64,000 nucleotides of DNA, taken from Alopecurus myosuroides. Taxonomy: Eukaryota; Streptophyta; Magnoliopsida; Poales; Poaceae. A program made the position numbers and the translations under genes. The notes under the pieces were generated by a model, which ran no database searches, was not told the DNA's origin, and saw only the letters and a program-made list of their open reading frames with translations. Of the stretch, positions 37,501 through 48,710 are shown one piece after another. The stretch is taken from assembly GCA_028641055.1 (NCBI GenBank), contig CM054058.1, positions 238,562,187 to 238,626,186 on the forward strand, written 5' to 3'. The first letter of the stretch is position 1, and every line of letters begins with the position of its first letter.

Positions 37501-37657
37501 AGGATATACAGACACCCAGCGGACCAACATCTTCGACGAGATCAAGGGTCACGCAACCAAGATTGCTTCCATGGTCAATCTCTCCATCTTCTACCCGGAG
37601 GAGGCAATCCCGGACACTCCAGAAGAATCCTCCAGCGAAGATGACTCAGATGCTTGA
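34573..37657 (+). pseudogene. Antisense multi-exon gene of element F (Transposase_28-like N-terminus)
   Basis: It runs opposite to the F pol. Exon 1 (ATG 34573 to about 35745) has an Ala/Glu-rich acidic head, then the conserved block FFLEVLNHYGVQPHNRPPNS ... FGVKRNPTEG, matching exon 1 of the copy in element A. It has an in-frame TAA at 35377 and a frame change near 35555. Further exon-like blocks follow: about 35834-35980 (LASDAELDELHASFYGGRKR), about 36057-36562 (Pro/Ser-rich, then VKEFNENLSGLQRMSQ, with a stop at 36437), about 36676-36813 and 36907-37130 (coiled coil, VEKELxxSQ-like heptads), and about 37223-37657 (C-terminal block ending in an acidic SSSEDDSDA tail). The C-terminal block aligns with that of element A (MALGLMRMHYP against LALAKAYFP). 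Splice signals GTA...CAG are visible at most joints. This copy is broken but the gene plan is clear. Product function unknown. Confidence 0.7.
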
Positions 37658-38386
37658 AGGAGAAGTCCGGGTCCTGGGGCAATAGAAAATAGGAGCATTA
37701 CCGAACTTTATGTTGTAAACATTATTGTAATGCTCCTATCCTTTTGAATGAACAAGTACTCCGCCTTTTGCAGTTTAATGTTATAAAATTACTTTGCAAG
37801 TTTTTTCGGGTTATTATTCCTTTATCTTCTATATTCTCTATTTTGTATGCTTTAACTATCCTTAGTGCTTGAAATGGCTCGATAGCGTTTTAATCTTCAT
37901 GCCGAGTGACTGGTATTACCGATCAGTCGAAAACTCAGAAACATGGATCATGCTAAAGGAATTTTTTGCTTACTAGCTTCAGTGAGCCAGCACAAAAACA
38001 ATCAGATAATATTTAGAGAATAGCTAAGGAATTTTCTTATATGAAACTCAGGCACGCGGGCACAATCTGGGTTTCCTTAAACCTTTTTAGGCGGAAAATC
38101 GTTCAGTTTTTTAACTCCGAGCACGCAGGAACAATTCGGGTTAACATTGAGTATTTTGAAAGATCATTGGGAAATAGAAAAGGCGGAATATGTAAAACAT
38201 AGAAGTATGAATTCCGACAACTTTATTTCATGATATCAAAGATGTTTACATAGAAATTGAACTAAGTATAGAAGGGACGTAACTGCTGGATACTCCAGGG
38301 CCTCTTTGTCTCTCCTAGTTTATCATCTATCTATCTCTTTCTTTTGCGATTCGGCTTCTCGGGATCATCTTCCGTATCTAGAATGT
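37658..38386. other. Element F spacer between antisense gene and pol end
   Basis: The two genes converge here. There is a likely 3' end of the antisense transcript (AATGAACAAG after a T/A-rich stretch near 37735-37760), and otherwise no gene. Confidence 0.5.
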
Positions 38387-41300
38387 CTACAAGATAGTAT
38401 GATCCATTTTTATGGCTTTACTGATGACGAATGGTCCTTCCCATACTGGGGCCAATTTGTGCTTTCTTTGCTGCACCAATCTTAGCACTAGGTCACCTTC
38501 TTTGAAAGAACGATGCCTGATTTTCCGACTATGATAACGTCGTAAACCTTGCTGATAGATGGCGGATCTTTGAAGCACAAGTTCTCGTTCCTCTTCTAAG
38601 AGATCGACGGCATCCTGCCGTGCGCTTTCGGCATCTGATTCATCGAAATCCTGCACTCTCGGGCTATCATGGATCATGTCCGTTGGGAGAATTGCTTCCG
38701 CACCATAAACTAGGAAAAACGGGGTTTGCCCTGTTGACCTATTTGGCGTCGTTCCAATGCTCCAAAGCACAGAGGGTAACTCTTCCACCCATGCTCCAGC
38801 TGCTCTATGAAGAGGAGATTCAAGTCTTGGGTGTATTCCTTGCAGAATTGAACTATTCATTCAACCTGTCCATTGGATTGCGGGTGTGCCACAGATGCGA
38901 GATCTAGGCGAATTCCCGTTTGTCGGCAATATTTTGCCTACTCTCCAATAGAGAAATTTGCCCCGTTGTCAGTTATTATGCTATGTGGAACGCCATATCT
39001 CATGACTATGTCAATAATGAAATTTCTGGCAGTTACACTGTCAAGTTTTTTGGTGGATTTGGCCTCCACCCACTTGGTATATTTATCCACTGCAACGAGT
39101 AGATGTGTAAGTCCGCCTCTTGCAGTTTTGAATGGTCCCATCATATCTAGCCCCCAGACCGCGAACGACCATGTAATAGGGATAGTTTTGAGTGCTTGGG
39201 CCGGCATATTTGCCTGCTTGGCGTAATACTGACATCCAGCACATGTGTTTACTATGTGCTCGGCGTATGTCTTGGCTGTTAGCCAGAAAAAGCCCGCGCG
39301 GAATGCTTTTTTGACTATGCTTTTTGATTGAGCATGATGTCCGCAATCTCCTGCATGAATTTCTTGCAGGATTTCTCGTCCTTCTTCTGGCGAAATACAC
39401 CGCAGAAAAATTCCGATAGTACTGCGTTTATACAGGCAACCATTGATTACTGTGTATCCTTTGCATCGACGTTGTATCTGTCTTTGCAAGACTTCGTCTG
39501 CTCCCTCCGAGTACTTCTGATCGACTAAGAAGTTTAAATATGGAATTGTCCGTTCCGGGTTAACGAGCATGACTTCAATTGACTCGGAAACCAGAGGATA
39601 GTCGACATCTCCACCTTTTATCGATGGTTCATACAAATGTTGGACAAACACACCTGGTGGTAAAATTTTCACCCTTTCTGATCCATGCGGGCTAACGCGT
39701 CCGCGTTCCAGTTTTCCTCCCTTTTGACATGGAGTACTTCAAATCCCAAGAAGCAGATTGCAAACTTATCCATCATTCTCCGATATTCAGCCATGATGGT
39801 ACTTTTTGCGTCCCAAGTTTGGTTGAGCTGGTGTTGTACCAAATCTGAGTCGCCATAGCATAAGATGCGCTTAACACCTATTTCCTTTGCAATATGCAAG
39901 CCATGAAGCAGAGCTTCGTATTCTGCCACGTTATTACTAGCATTGAAATGTATTTGTAATACATACTCCATTTTATCTCCTTTAGGGGATTTTAGGACTA
40001 CACCAGCTCCAGCGCCCTCCTTCATTTTGGATCCGTCAAAGTGCATGATCCAGCACTCGGACTCCGGCATTGGTGTTTTTTCCATTGCTTCTGTTCAGTC
40101 AGCGACAAAATCTGCCAGAACCTGGGATTTTATTGTCGTCCTGGGTTGGTACTTAATGTCGAATGCTTCTAGCTCGATGCCCCATTTGGCTACTCGGCCA
40201 GTTGCCTCCGCATTGTTTATTATATCCCCTAGCGGTGCTTTACATACCACTTTTATGGAATGTCCTTGGAAGTAATGACGAAGTTTCCGAGATGCGAAAA
40301 ATACGCCATATGCCAGTCTTTGATAGTGTGGGTACCTTTGTTTGGACTCGGAGAAAACTTGGCTTACATAGTATACTGGATGCTGATCTGGTATGCTTTG
40401 TTCGTCTTTCTTCCTTTCCACCACTATCACCGCACTAATAACCCGGTTTGTAGCCGTAAGGTACAGTAACATAGGTTCTTCATCTTTTGGGGATGCCAAA
40501 ATCGGAGATTTCATCAAAGTTTCTTTCAACTGGGTTAATGTTGCATCTGCTTCTTCTGTCCACTCGAATTTGTCGGATTTCTTCAACAACTTGTATAGTG
40601 GCAGAGTTTTGTCCCCTAACCGGCTAATAAACCTGCTAACGGCTGCTGCAGAACCCGTCAATCTTTGTACATCTTTCACGCACGTAGGCTTGGAGATGTT
40701 TAAGATTGCTTTGATCTTTTCTGGGTTTACTTCTATTCCTCTATGAGAAACGATGAAACCCAGAAGTTTTCCTGAGGGGACCCCGAATACGCACTTTAAT
40801 GGATTTAGCTTCATCTTATAAGTGCGCAAATTTTCGAAGGTTTCTCGCAAATCTTCAAGGAGTGAATCTTTCTCCTTGGACACGACAGCAATGTCATCCA
40901 CGTAAACATGGACGTTTTTGCCAATCTAACTATGCAAGCATCGTTGCATGCAACGCTGGTAAGTTGCACCGGCGTTCTTCACGCCAAAAGGCATGGTTAT
41001 GTAATAGTACGTCCCATATGGGGTTATGAAGGAGGTTTTGATTTGATCTTCTACCTTCATGCGTATTTGATGATACCCAGAATATGCATCCAAAAAACAT
41101 AAAAGCTCAGAGCCAGCAGTGGCATCTATTATTTGATCGATTCGCGGTAACGCAAATCTATCTTTTAGACACAATTTGTTCAAACCAGTATAATCTATAC
41201 ACATCCTAAGGGCAGTACTGTCTTTCTTCGGGACTAATACTGGGTTTGCTGACCATTCAGTATGTATAACTTCCCAGATAAAATCTGCTGCCAAAAGCCG

Positions 41301-44300
41301 GATGATCTCCTTGCCGATGGCCTTCCGTCTTCTTCCGTCAAATCGACGGAGACCTTGTTTGACGGGTTTAGATCCTGGAATTACCTTAAGTTGATGCTCA
41401 GCAAGTTCCCTGGGTACGCCTGGCATGTCCGCAGGACACCATGCGAAAATGTCCCAGTTCTCACGGAGCAACTTGATGAGCTCGCCTTCCTATTTGTCGG
41501 TCATCCCAGTTCCTACTACGACAAACTTTGTCGGATCTTTAGGATCTAGGATTACCTGTCTTGTGTTCTCGGAAGCTTTGAAGCTATCTGCTGGCTTCCG
41601 ACTTTCTTTTCCTGCCGACATTTCTGTCGGCGATACTTTTTTTGCCAGCTCTTTCAATTCTTCCTTTGCTATCACCTTTTCTGCGCAAAGGGCGTTTTCT
41701 TTTTCCAGCTCGTTTGCCAGTTTGAAGTCTCCCGTTATGGTGATTACTCCTCCTTTTGGCCCTGGCATCTTCATCTTGTTATAAATATAACATGATCTTG
41801 CCATAAACTTGGCAAAAGCTGGACGTCCAAGTATTGCGTGATACACGCTTTCGAACGGCACAACCTCGAAGGATACTTTTTCCTGACGGAAGTGATCTTT
41901 GTCTCCAAAGGTTACATCTAGGGAAATTTCTCCTAGGGATCGTGCTTGTCTGCCAGGGACGATGCCATGAAAACGTATGTTGCTATGATTGAGTTGGGTC
42001 TCCGAGATTCGCAGATGCTTCAGTGTATCCAGGTACATTATGTTAATGCTGGATCCTCCATCCATCAGCACTCTTTTTAGCCTAATGTTTTGAACAATAG
42101 GACTTACAATTAGAGATTGCGTGCCGGGTTCAGGGATATTCCCGGGATGATCAGATTGATCCCAGGTAATTGGTGTATTTGAGTACTTCAAGAATTTCGG
42201 GGTTGCAGGGACAACCGCGTTTATTTCTCGAAGCGTTCTCTTTGCCACCTTTGCTGAGGGAGTTGCCAGGAAAGTTAGGTTGCATTCTCCATCAACTCTC
42301 GGAAACTTAGACTCGCCTCTTCGCTGTTGTTCCTGGATTTTTTCGTCAGTGTCCGTTTCACTGTCTTCTTTTTCAGCTTCTGGCTTTTGCTTGGAGAATT
42401 TCCTCTTGGAGTTCTTTCCTTTGTTTCCGGATCCTGCACTTCCTTTCATATGCTTGTTCAAGCGGCGTTGTGCGTTAGTATGGGTGGGTTTCCCAAATTG
42501 CGAGTGGTGGACACAGTTTTCTGACTTTATTTTTTCCCACTTTTCTTTGGTGTAGTTTATCGGCTCTCTGCTTCGTCCTTTCCACTTGTTCCCATTTTCT
42601 CTTCCAAAGGCTATGTTAACTTCTTTGGGATTTTGCGTTGCTTCTGGAGTTGCTTTTTTCTCAGTGCGAGGGGTCTTTTTGGCTTGGATCAAAGTGTCAA
42701 TATTGCCGCTTCTCGCTCTAATGTCGTCTTCGGCCGCTGCATGCTCATTGGCGGTTGTAAGCATAGATCCGAGGTCTTTGTGCTTTTTGGAACCGATCAT
42801 GAATGGTACGAGTCCGGGTTTTAGGCCATTGACGAAAGCATGCATTGCTTGAACGTCAGTTACTCCAGAGCAACTATTCTTCATTGCAGTCCACCTTGAG
42901 ATGAAATCCACGTATGGTTCATCCTCAAATTGGGTGCAGCGGTTTAACTGGTTGATGCTATTTGGGCGCTTGTAAGTTCCCCGGAAATGCTGAGTAAATA
43001 CTCTTGCCATATCATCCCAGTTATCAACAGTCCTTGACGGTAATCCATTGATCCAATCTCTGGCTCCATCCAGTAACATTAGGGGGAGGAATTTGACTGC
43101 CTCCAGGTCTGTCCCATTGTTGATCTGAACGGCTGTATAGTAGTCTGAGAGCCAGGTATCCGGGTTTGTGCTATCGGTATACTTTTGGTATGTTGGACCA
43201 ACTTTGGCAAAGCCAGAATGCAGAGTTATTCTTCGGATCCTATCAGTGAAACACTTGGGTCCAAAGTATAAATCGTCTCTTTCCGCTCTGTCTATATGTG
43301 CGGAGTATCTGCCGGCTGAATGGACAGAAGGGGATCTGCTCCTTTCTTTTCCATTGTGGCGCGGACGCGCTTTTCCAGGATTATCTCTATTTACTCCGTG
43401 ACCTTGCCCTTTGGAATAAGGTGGAGTTCTACTCTTGTATCTTTCCTTATTCCTAGGGGGCGTCCGGGATCTCTCACGCCTGTGAGGCATATCCTGTCTT
43501 CCAGCATTTTCTGCAGGGCGTCTCGGAGGCGGCATTGATTTTCCATCCTTCCGGTTTTTCTCTTCCCGATCACGGGGATTAATTCCATCTTTTGGGAGAT
43601 GGGATCCGGTTCTGGACGCTTCGTCCCTATTGTCGGGTTTTTTCTTGTCCTTTCTCGGATCTGATTTCTTCTCTTTCGAATTATTTGAGTCCCCAGGTTC
43701 TTCAGGTCCAGGTGCTCCAGCGGCGCATGTAGCTGTCTTGCATAGGGCGGAGTCTTCATGTAATTTCCCTGATCGCTCTTGCTGTTGCAACGCTTTTCCT
43801 AGGAAAGCGTACACCCCTTGAAGTTTTTCACCATTGGAGTACATATCATTGTTGAGGATGGCGAATGTCGCTTCCGCGTTTTCTGCTGTGGTTTTGTATA
43901 TTGGCTCGCCTCTGGCATCTTTGCCGTTTACCTGCTTTTGGCAAGATGGGTTGTGGAACCTTTCTTTTGGCGGCAGTACTTCCGGTTTTGCGATTCTGGG
44001 TAACCGCGTAGGTTTAATGCCAGATCTATTCTTTCTCTCGTATTCCTCGATTTCTTCCCGCACGAGCTTGATGTCAACCTGGGTTTTTTGGAGGTGTTCT
44101 CGAGTTCGAAATAGATGTTGTTGTTGCCTTTGGAGAGCTTGGTTCCGGGCTTCCAGCAGTTCAGGGGGCTCGTGTGGTCCCACTGGTGTTTGGAGTAATT
44201 CCTGTTCAACCTGTTCTGTCATTGGCGGAACAAGGATTACCTTCGTTTTCTTCTCTGCAGGTTTTACTCCGCTCGCGTCTCCTACTTCCGGGCTTTCATT

Positions 44301-45161
44301 GGCTGGATCAGCCAATTTCTTCTTATGGAGCTTATACTGGAGCTTTTTAGCAGCTTTGTGTTTCTTCTTGGAAGAGGGAGGTTTCCTGCAGGGTTCTTCC
44401 TCTGTCATTTCCTTGACGTCGGAGAATTTTGGAGAGGTTTCTCCTTCTTCTCTCTCTTCCTCTGGCGGAGGCGTTCTAGGGCTTTCCTGACTGTCGGCAT
44501 CCGTGTTTTCAGCCGGTTTTTCCATCAGTACTTCGTGGAATCCCTCTTGGAAGGATTTGACGTTTCTTTCGAAAGCGTCTTCGTCTTCGGTATCGAAGTG
44601 ATCCGATCTGGGTTCTGACTCTAATCTCGCCTTGATGGCGGCTAATACAGAGTCAGCTTCCGAGTGCGTCGTGATGTCGACGGATGTCGGATCTTCCACC
44701 TCTATTGTGGGAGTGTTGTTTTCTGCCTCTTGCATGGGATTGCTTTCATCCGTGTTTTCGGCGATCTCGGACTGCACCATGCTGATAAAGTGCGATTTAG
44801 CATTATATCGACGATCTGAGCAAAATCCGACATCATAGTCGTCTTCGACTGGGTATAGGGCGGGTGGGATAAATTTGCTCCCACCACAGAATCCCATTGC
44901 TTCTGTAGTTAATCCGATAAAGATGTTTGCAGATCCAATCGGTAAAACGCAGGCACTTACCAGGTGATTTCGCGCCGGCATGTACGATCCGTTGTCGAGG
45001 AAGCGCCCGACGTCATTGTCAAATTCCAGGCTTCCGACAGTTATTGTACTGCCGATTCCGCCAACTATCCCCGATCTAAACATAACGCCTGACATCGCTG
45101 GCCCCACGGTGGGCGCCAACTGTCGAGACACCGTAGTAGATTTCATAGACGGAGGTGCCAT
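38387..45161 (-). pseudogene. Element F gag-pol, several stops and frameshifts
   Basis: On the minus strand a 1223-codon frame (45161-41490) holds gag: a long charged N-terminus, a gag core with NPDTWLSDYYTAVQINNG, FRGTYKRPNS and MKNSCSGV, a degenerate knuckle (NCVHHSQFGKPTHTN), and protease with LMDGGSS. A TAG at 41490 separates it from RT (CIDYTGLNKL, FLDAYSGYHQI). A TAG at 40926 lies just before the YVDD site, and a TGA at 40095 lies at the RT/RNase H linker. Archaeal-type RNase H (HFDGSKMKEG, AEYEALLHGL, GDSDLVQ, ADALARM) follows at 40085-39669. After a frameshift, integrase runs 39672-38938 (DMMGPF, TDNGANFS), and after another break near 38870-38940 its end runs to 38387. All three in-frame stops up to 40095 are one transition away from the usual codons Gln, Gln and Trp. 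Inactive copy of the same lineage as element A. Confidence 0.9.
45101..45118 (-). other. Primer-binding site of element F
   Basis: On the minus strand TGGCGCCCACCGTGGGGC starts two bases after the LTR end. I do not assign the tRNA. Confidence 0.7.
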
Positions 45162-45663
45162 GAGACTACCGATAGAGACGTGAGGGGGAGTGATTGTATG
45201 ATGATCAAGGACACAGGGTTTTTACCCAGGTTCGGTACGACGCAGTAATGCGGTGTTCCTACTCCTGCAATCTCACTAGTCAGGACTAAAGCCTGGGAAT
45301 ACAGAGTACAATGTGAGGTTCTATTAGCTTCTCGTCAAGGATCAACCTCTCGGCGAGTTAGCCTTTAGATTCTTGTCTATCTATCTTATCTCCCGTCCGG
45401 ATTTATATAATAGCCGGGTTAGGGCATACAGAGAAGAAAACCTAGAAGACTACGATATGAGTTAACTTGGAAAGTAAGGAAACCGCCTTCTACTCCAAGC
45501 CGTATCACGTGGGCCGTGATCCGGGTTCTTCTAGAATCCGGCTTCCGTGCGTCAGCTCACTGGGCCGCCCAATGGACCATAGCCCATTACCATTTAGGCC
45601 ACCCTGGTAATCCGGCACTTTAGCCTACCATCTGATATACCCCTAGTTGGTTTATATCCGACA
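45121..45663 (-). repeat. F right (5') LTR
   Basis: 543 bp, TGTCGAGACA to ATATCCGACA, followed by the AATTC TSD. It pairs with 18944-19045 plus 33578-34017 (542 bp). Confidence 0.93.
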
Positions 45664-46728
45664 AATTCTTTTATGCATGTGGCTCATGATGAAAATGTTT
45701 CTTGTGATAGTTATATTGTTAATTTTATTCATGATGCTACTGAAAGTTATTATGAGAGAGGGAAACATGGTTTTATGTATCTCAATAATATTAAGTTTCC
45801 CCTCTTTATGTTGGAAATTTTGAAGTTGCACTTGTTTTGCTTTCCTATGCTAGCCACTTTGTGCTTTATTGACTTGTTCTTTTACAAGCTTATTTTTCAT
45901 AGGAATTGGATTAGACTTAAATTTGTTTTACATTTGCTTCTTAATACTCTCTTATTGTGGTTCAACCCTTATTCTTATGTGAGCATCTTAAAAATCAATG
46001 TGCCTAGCTGAAAGGCATTAAAAGAAAAGCGGTACCGGGAGACAGCCCGTTTTATTTCTCCGTTTTCAACCCGTTTTCCGTTGTTTCTTTCCGTGTGCTT
46101 TGCACCTGTGTGTTGTCTATTTCCTTAGCAACCCCACTGTATCTTTTCTTTTGTGTCTGTGTTGAGCCAAGTAAAGCCTCTAGTGGAAAGTTGAGACTAT
46201 ATTTCGGATTTCTGTGCAGGAAACAAATTTCTCCTGTCCACTGTTAAAATCGTATAAAATCACAGAAAATTCAAAATGACCTGAGGTTTTTTGTGCGTCA
46301 TCCTGGGATATATACGCAACTTTTCTTAGTTTACCACTTTTGATTGAGCAACAGAGCATTTTCGAAAGAAAAAAATCATCTTTACATGTTGTTCTGTTTT
46401 GACAGATTTCTGCTAATAATTGCATTTGCCTCTTAATCTCTTTCTTTTGGTGTTCTTTTGAGAAAAAGAGATTTAAAATAAGTTGTGACATTAGATAATG
46501 TGTTTATGAGTGTTAGGCTTATGTTGAAACTGAACCATGTGAATTTATTATTTTGATTTGCACTAACGTTGCTAATGAAGATTGTGAGAAGTTTGGTGTG
46601 AAGGAAGTTTTCAAGGGTCAAGAGAAGAGGATGATATGATGTGATCAAGAAGAGTGAAAAGCCTAAGCTTGGGGATGCCCCGGTGGTACATCCCAGCAAA
46701 TTCCAAGAAGACTCGAGCATCTAAGCTT

Positions 46729-46749
46729 GGGGATGCCCAAGGCATCCCC
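46729..46749. other. Perfect 9-bp hairpin in element C 3' region
   Basis: Stem GGGGATGCC/GGCATCCCC, loop CAA, identical to 12679-12699 in element B. Confidence 0.8.
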
Positions 46750-48671
46750 TTCTTCATCAAGAATTTATCAGGTCACTTCTAGTGAAACTATATTTTTATT
46801 CAATCACATCTTATGTGCTTTACTTGGAGCGTCTTTTATTTTTGTTTTCAGTTTGTTTGGTTTTCTTTGCTGCAATAAATAGTTGGATCTAGCATATTTT
46901 TTTGGGATAGAGACATGCTCCGCTTTTTCGTTAGAATACTCTTGTGCTTCGCTTATATTTGTTGAGTATTCATGCTTAGATATTTTAGTGCTTCCAGCTC
47001 TTGTTTTTGCATGCATCCTTTGTTCAGAGTTGTTAGCTTTTTTAGTTAGGTGGTTCTCATATGTGTATTTGCTTGGAAATAGGAATGCTATTGTGATAGT
47101 TGGTATAGTGGAAAAGATTGCATGGTCTTGTAGATCACTAAACTGCTTCACTTGAATCATTGCTGTTGTTTTGAGATATTAATTTTCTTAATGGATAAAT
47201 GGGAAGGACTAGTAAGTAGAAACTTTTAATGGTTGGTCTAAGAAACTTGAAGTTGTGCCACACTTAAATTACCAGCTGATAGAGACAATGGTATATGATT
47301 GCTACGAGTGATACATTTCTGATCGGCCTTTTGTTACAAGCAACGGTCGGGGTAGCTAACAGTGACTTGTCACTGCCATAGACCCTCTTGGAGTGATTTG
47401 AATTGTGCCTTGTAAATATGATTTGCTTGCTGCAACCTTTTAACTCGTGAGTCTATGTTGCGGTTCCTGGCACTTCCACCATCCATATTTGCTAGCCTCT
47501 TCGGTACTGTGCATTGACTTTCTTACATTGAGAGTTGGTGCAAACTTCACCAGTGCATCCAAATCCCGTTGGAGTACTTTGTTCTCCTACACATAAGCCC
47601 ATATATTCTTCCTCAAAACAGCCACCATACCTACCTATCATGGCATTTCCATAGCCATTCCGAGATATATTGCTGCACAACATCCACCTCCATTATGTTA
47701 CTTGATGATGAGCTTCATGGTTATTTATGCATACTGCTACACTGGCAGGAGCATGCAGTTGGATACATCAGATATATTCCATTATGAGTTATGAGTACTA
47801 AAATTGTGATGATTCATTGTAATATAGGATGTTGCCCCTACCGGTGAGGATATATAAAAAATAAATTAAATAGCCCAAAAAAAGGGCTAAAGAGAGAATA
47901 AAGAGAGAGAAGGCGCATCACTATCCTTTATATACCACACTTGTGCTTCATGTTTAGCACCAATACTTCAGTTTGGAGAAAGTTTTCATATTATCATTCA
48001 TTCATAACTATGTGGGGAACTTTACATTATAGAACTTGGCTTGTATATTCCAATGATGAACCTCCTCAAATGAGCTCTAGGTCTTCGTGAGGAAGCAAGT
48101 TGGATGCACCCCCACTAGTTCCATTGGAGAGGTTTCATACACTTATAGCTCTATGTGCATCCGTTGTGTGGCAATCCCTACTCTTTGCATAGCTTCGGTT
48201 GTAAGACGTTCTCTTGTCTAATGACCACTTTCAGCTTTGTGAGCCTTTCTTCCATTGACCTTCCAAACCCCCATAATGTTCTCTTTGCCATAACATCCCG
48301 GTGTCAGGGCCAACGCAGAACACTTTCTTGTTTTTAGTGTGCAAATAGTTTAAGATTCAAACATTGCATCGTGTGGAAAGCTTGACTTGATCCTAATAGG
48401 GGTTGTGAAGATCGTTTGACATGCATGATATTGTTGTTCTTGAAAGCTTAAATAATCTCTAATGAACTTTGCACGGTTGATAGTCTTTTAGTATTGATTC
48501 ATTAAAAGTTTTGCTTCTTTCTTCTTATTTGTTTATGCATTACTTGTTGATATCAAATATAGATCACATCTTTAGTTCATTTGATCCTAGTTTACATGCT
48601 CTACTTTACATATTATGATCAAGATTGTGTGGTAGCATGTCACCTCAGAAATTATTTTGTTTTATCGTTTA

Positions 48672-48691
48672 CCTACTCGAGGACGAGTAGG
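48672..48691. other. 8-bp hairpin next to PPT of element C
   Basis: CCTACTCG and CGAGTAGG with loop AGGA, ending right where the polypurine-like tract starts. The equivalent in element B (about 14640-14660) is degenerate. Confidence 0.7.
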
Positions 48692-48710
48692 AACTAAGCT
48701 TCGGGATGCT

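Larger units (their letters stand above)
18944..45663 (-). mobile_element. Tat-lineage Gypsy retrotransposon F (minus strand), hosting E
   Basis: The right (5') LTR is 45121-45663. The left (3') LTR is split into 18944-19045 and 33578-34017 by element E. Both ends carry TGTCG...CGACA. Flanking AATTC at 18939-18943 and 45664-45668 is a perfect TSD in the ORF of element C. Internally it has gag-pol on the minus strand (45161 to 38387) and a spliced gene on the opposite strand (34573-37657), the same plan as element A. Multiple nonsense and frameshift changes make it inactive. Confidence 0.92.
18282..46011 (+). pseudogene. Element C acidic ORF with hydrophobic tail, split by element F
   Basis: The left part runs from ATG 18282 to 18943 (about 220 residues). 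The right part continues after the AATTC TSD from 45669 to 46011, as an open frame with matching character. The left part is very acidic, dominated by Asp, Glu, Tyr and Ser, with two copies of a SPxTxEEKIxFDD motif (about residues 65-80 and 165-180). The right part begins mixed (HDENVSCDSYIVNFIHD) and ends in two strongly hydrophobic stretches of about 20-30 residues that could be membrane helices. No zinc knuckle, DTG/DSG, RT or integrase motif is present, so it is not gag or pol in any recognisable form. It holds the gag position in the element. I do not know its function; a structural or membrane-targeting role is only a guess. Apart from the insertion it is uninterrupted. Confidence 0.75.
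46012..48710. other. Non-coding 3' half of element C
   Basis: No gene is seen over 2.7 kb. It shares blocks with element B: TCAAGAGAAGAGG...GTGATCAAGAAGAG, two AAGCTTGGGGATGCC copies (46665-46680 and 46723-46738), and the TCACCTCAGAAATTAT block at about 48640-48656. The PPT is near 48692-48710 (GAACTAAGCTTCGGGATGC). Confidence 0.65.

Noticed and set aside
43834..44490. 218-codon plus-strand frame opposite element F gag
   Set aside because: Ser/Phe-rich mirror of the charged gag N-terminus, with no independent support.
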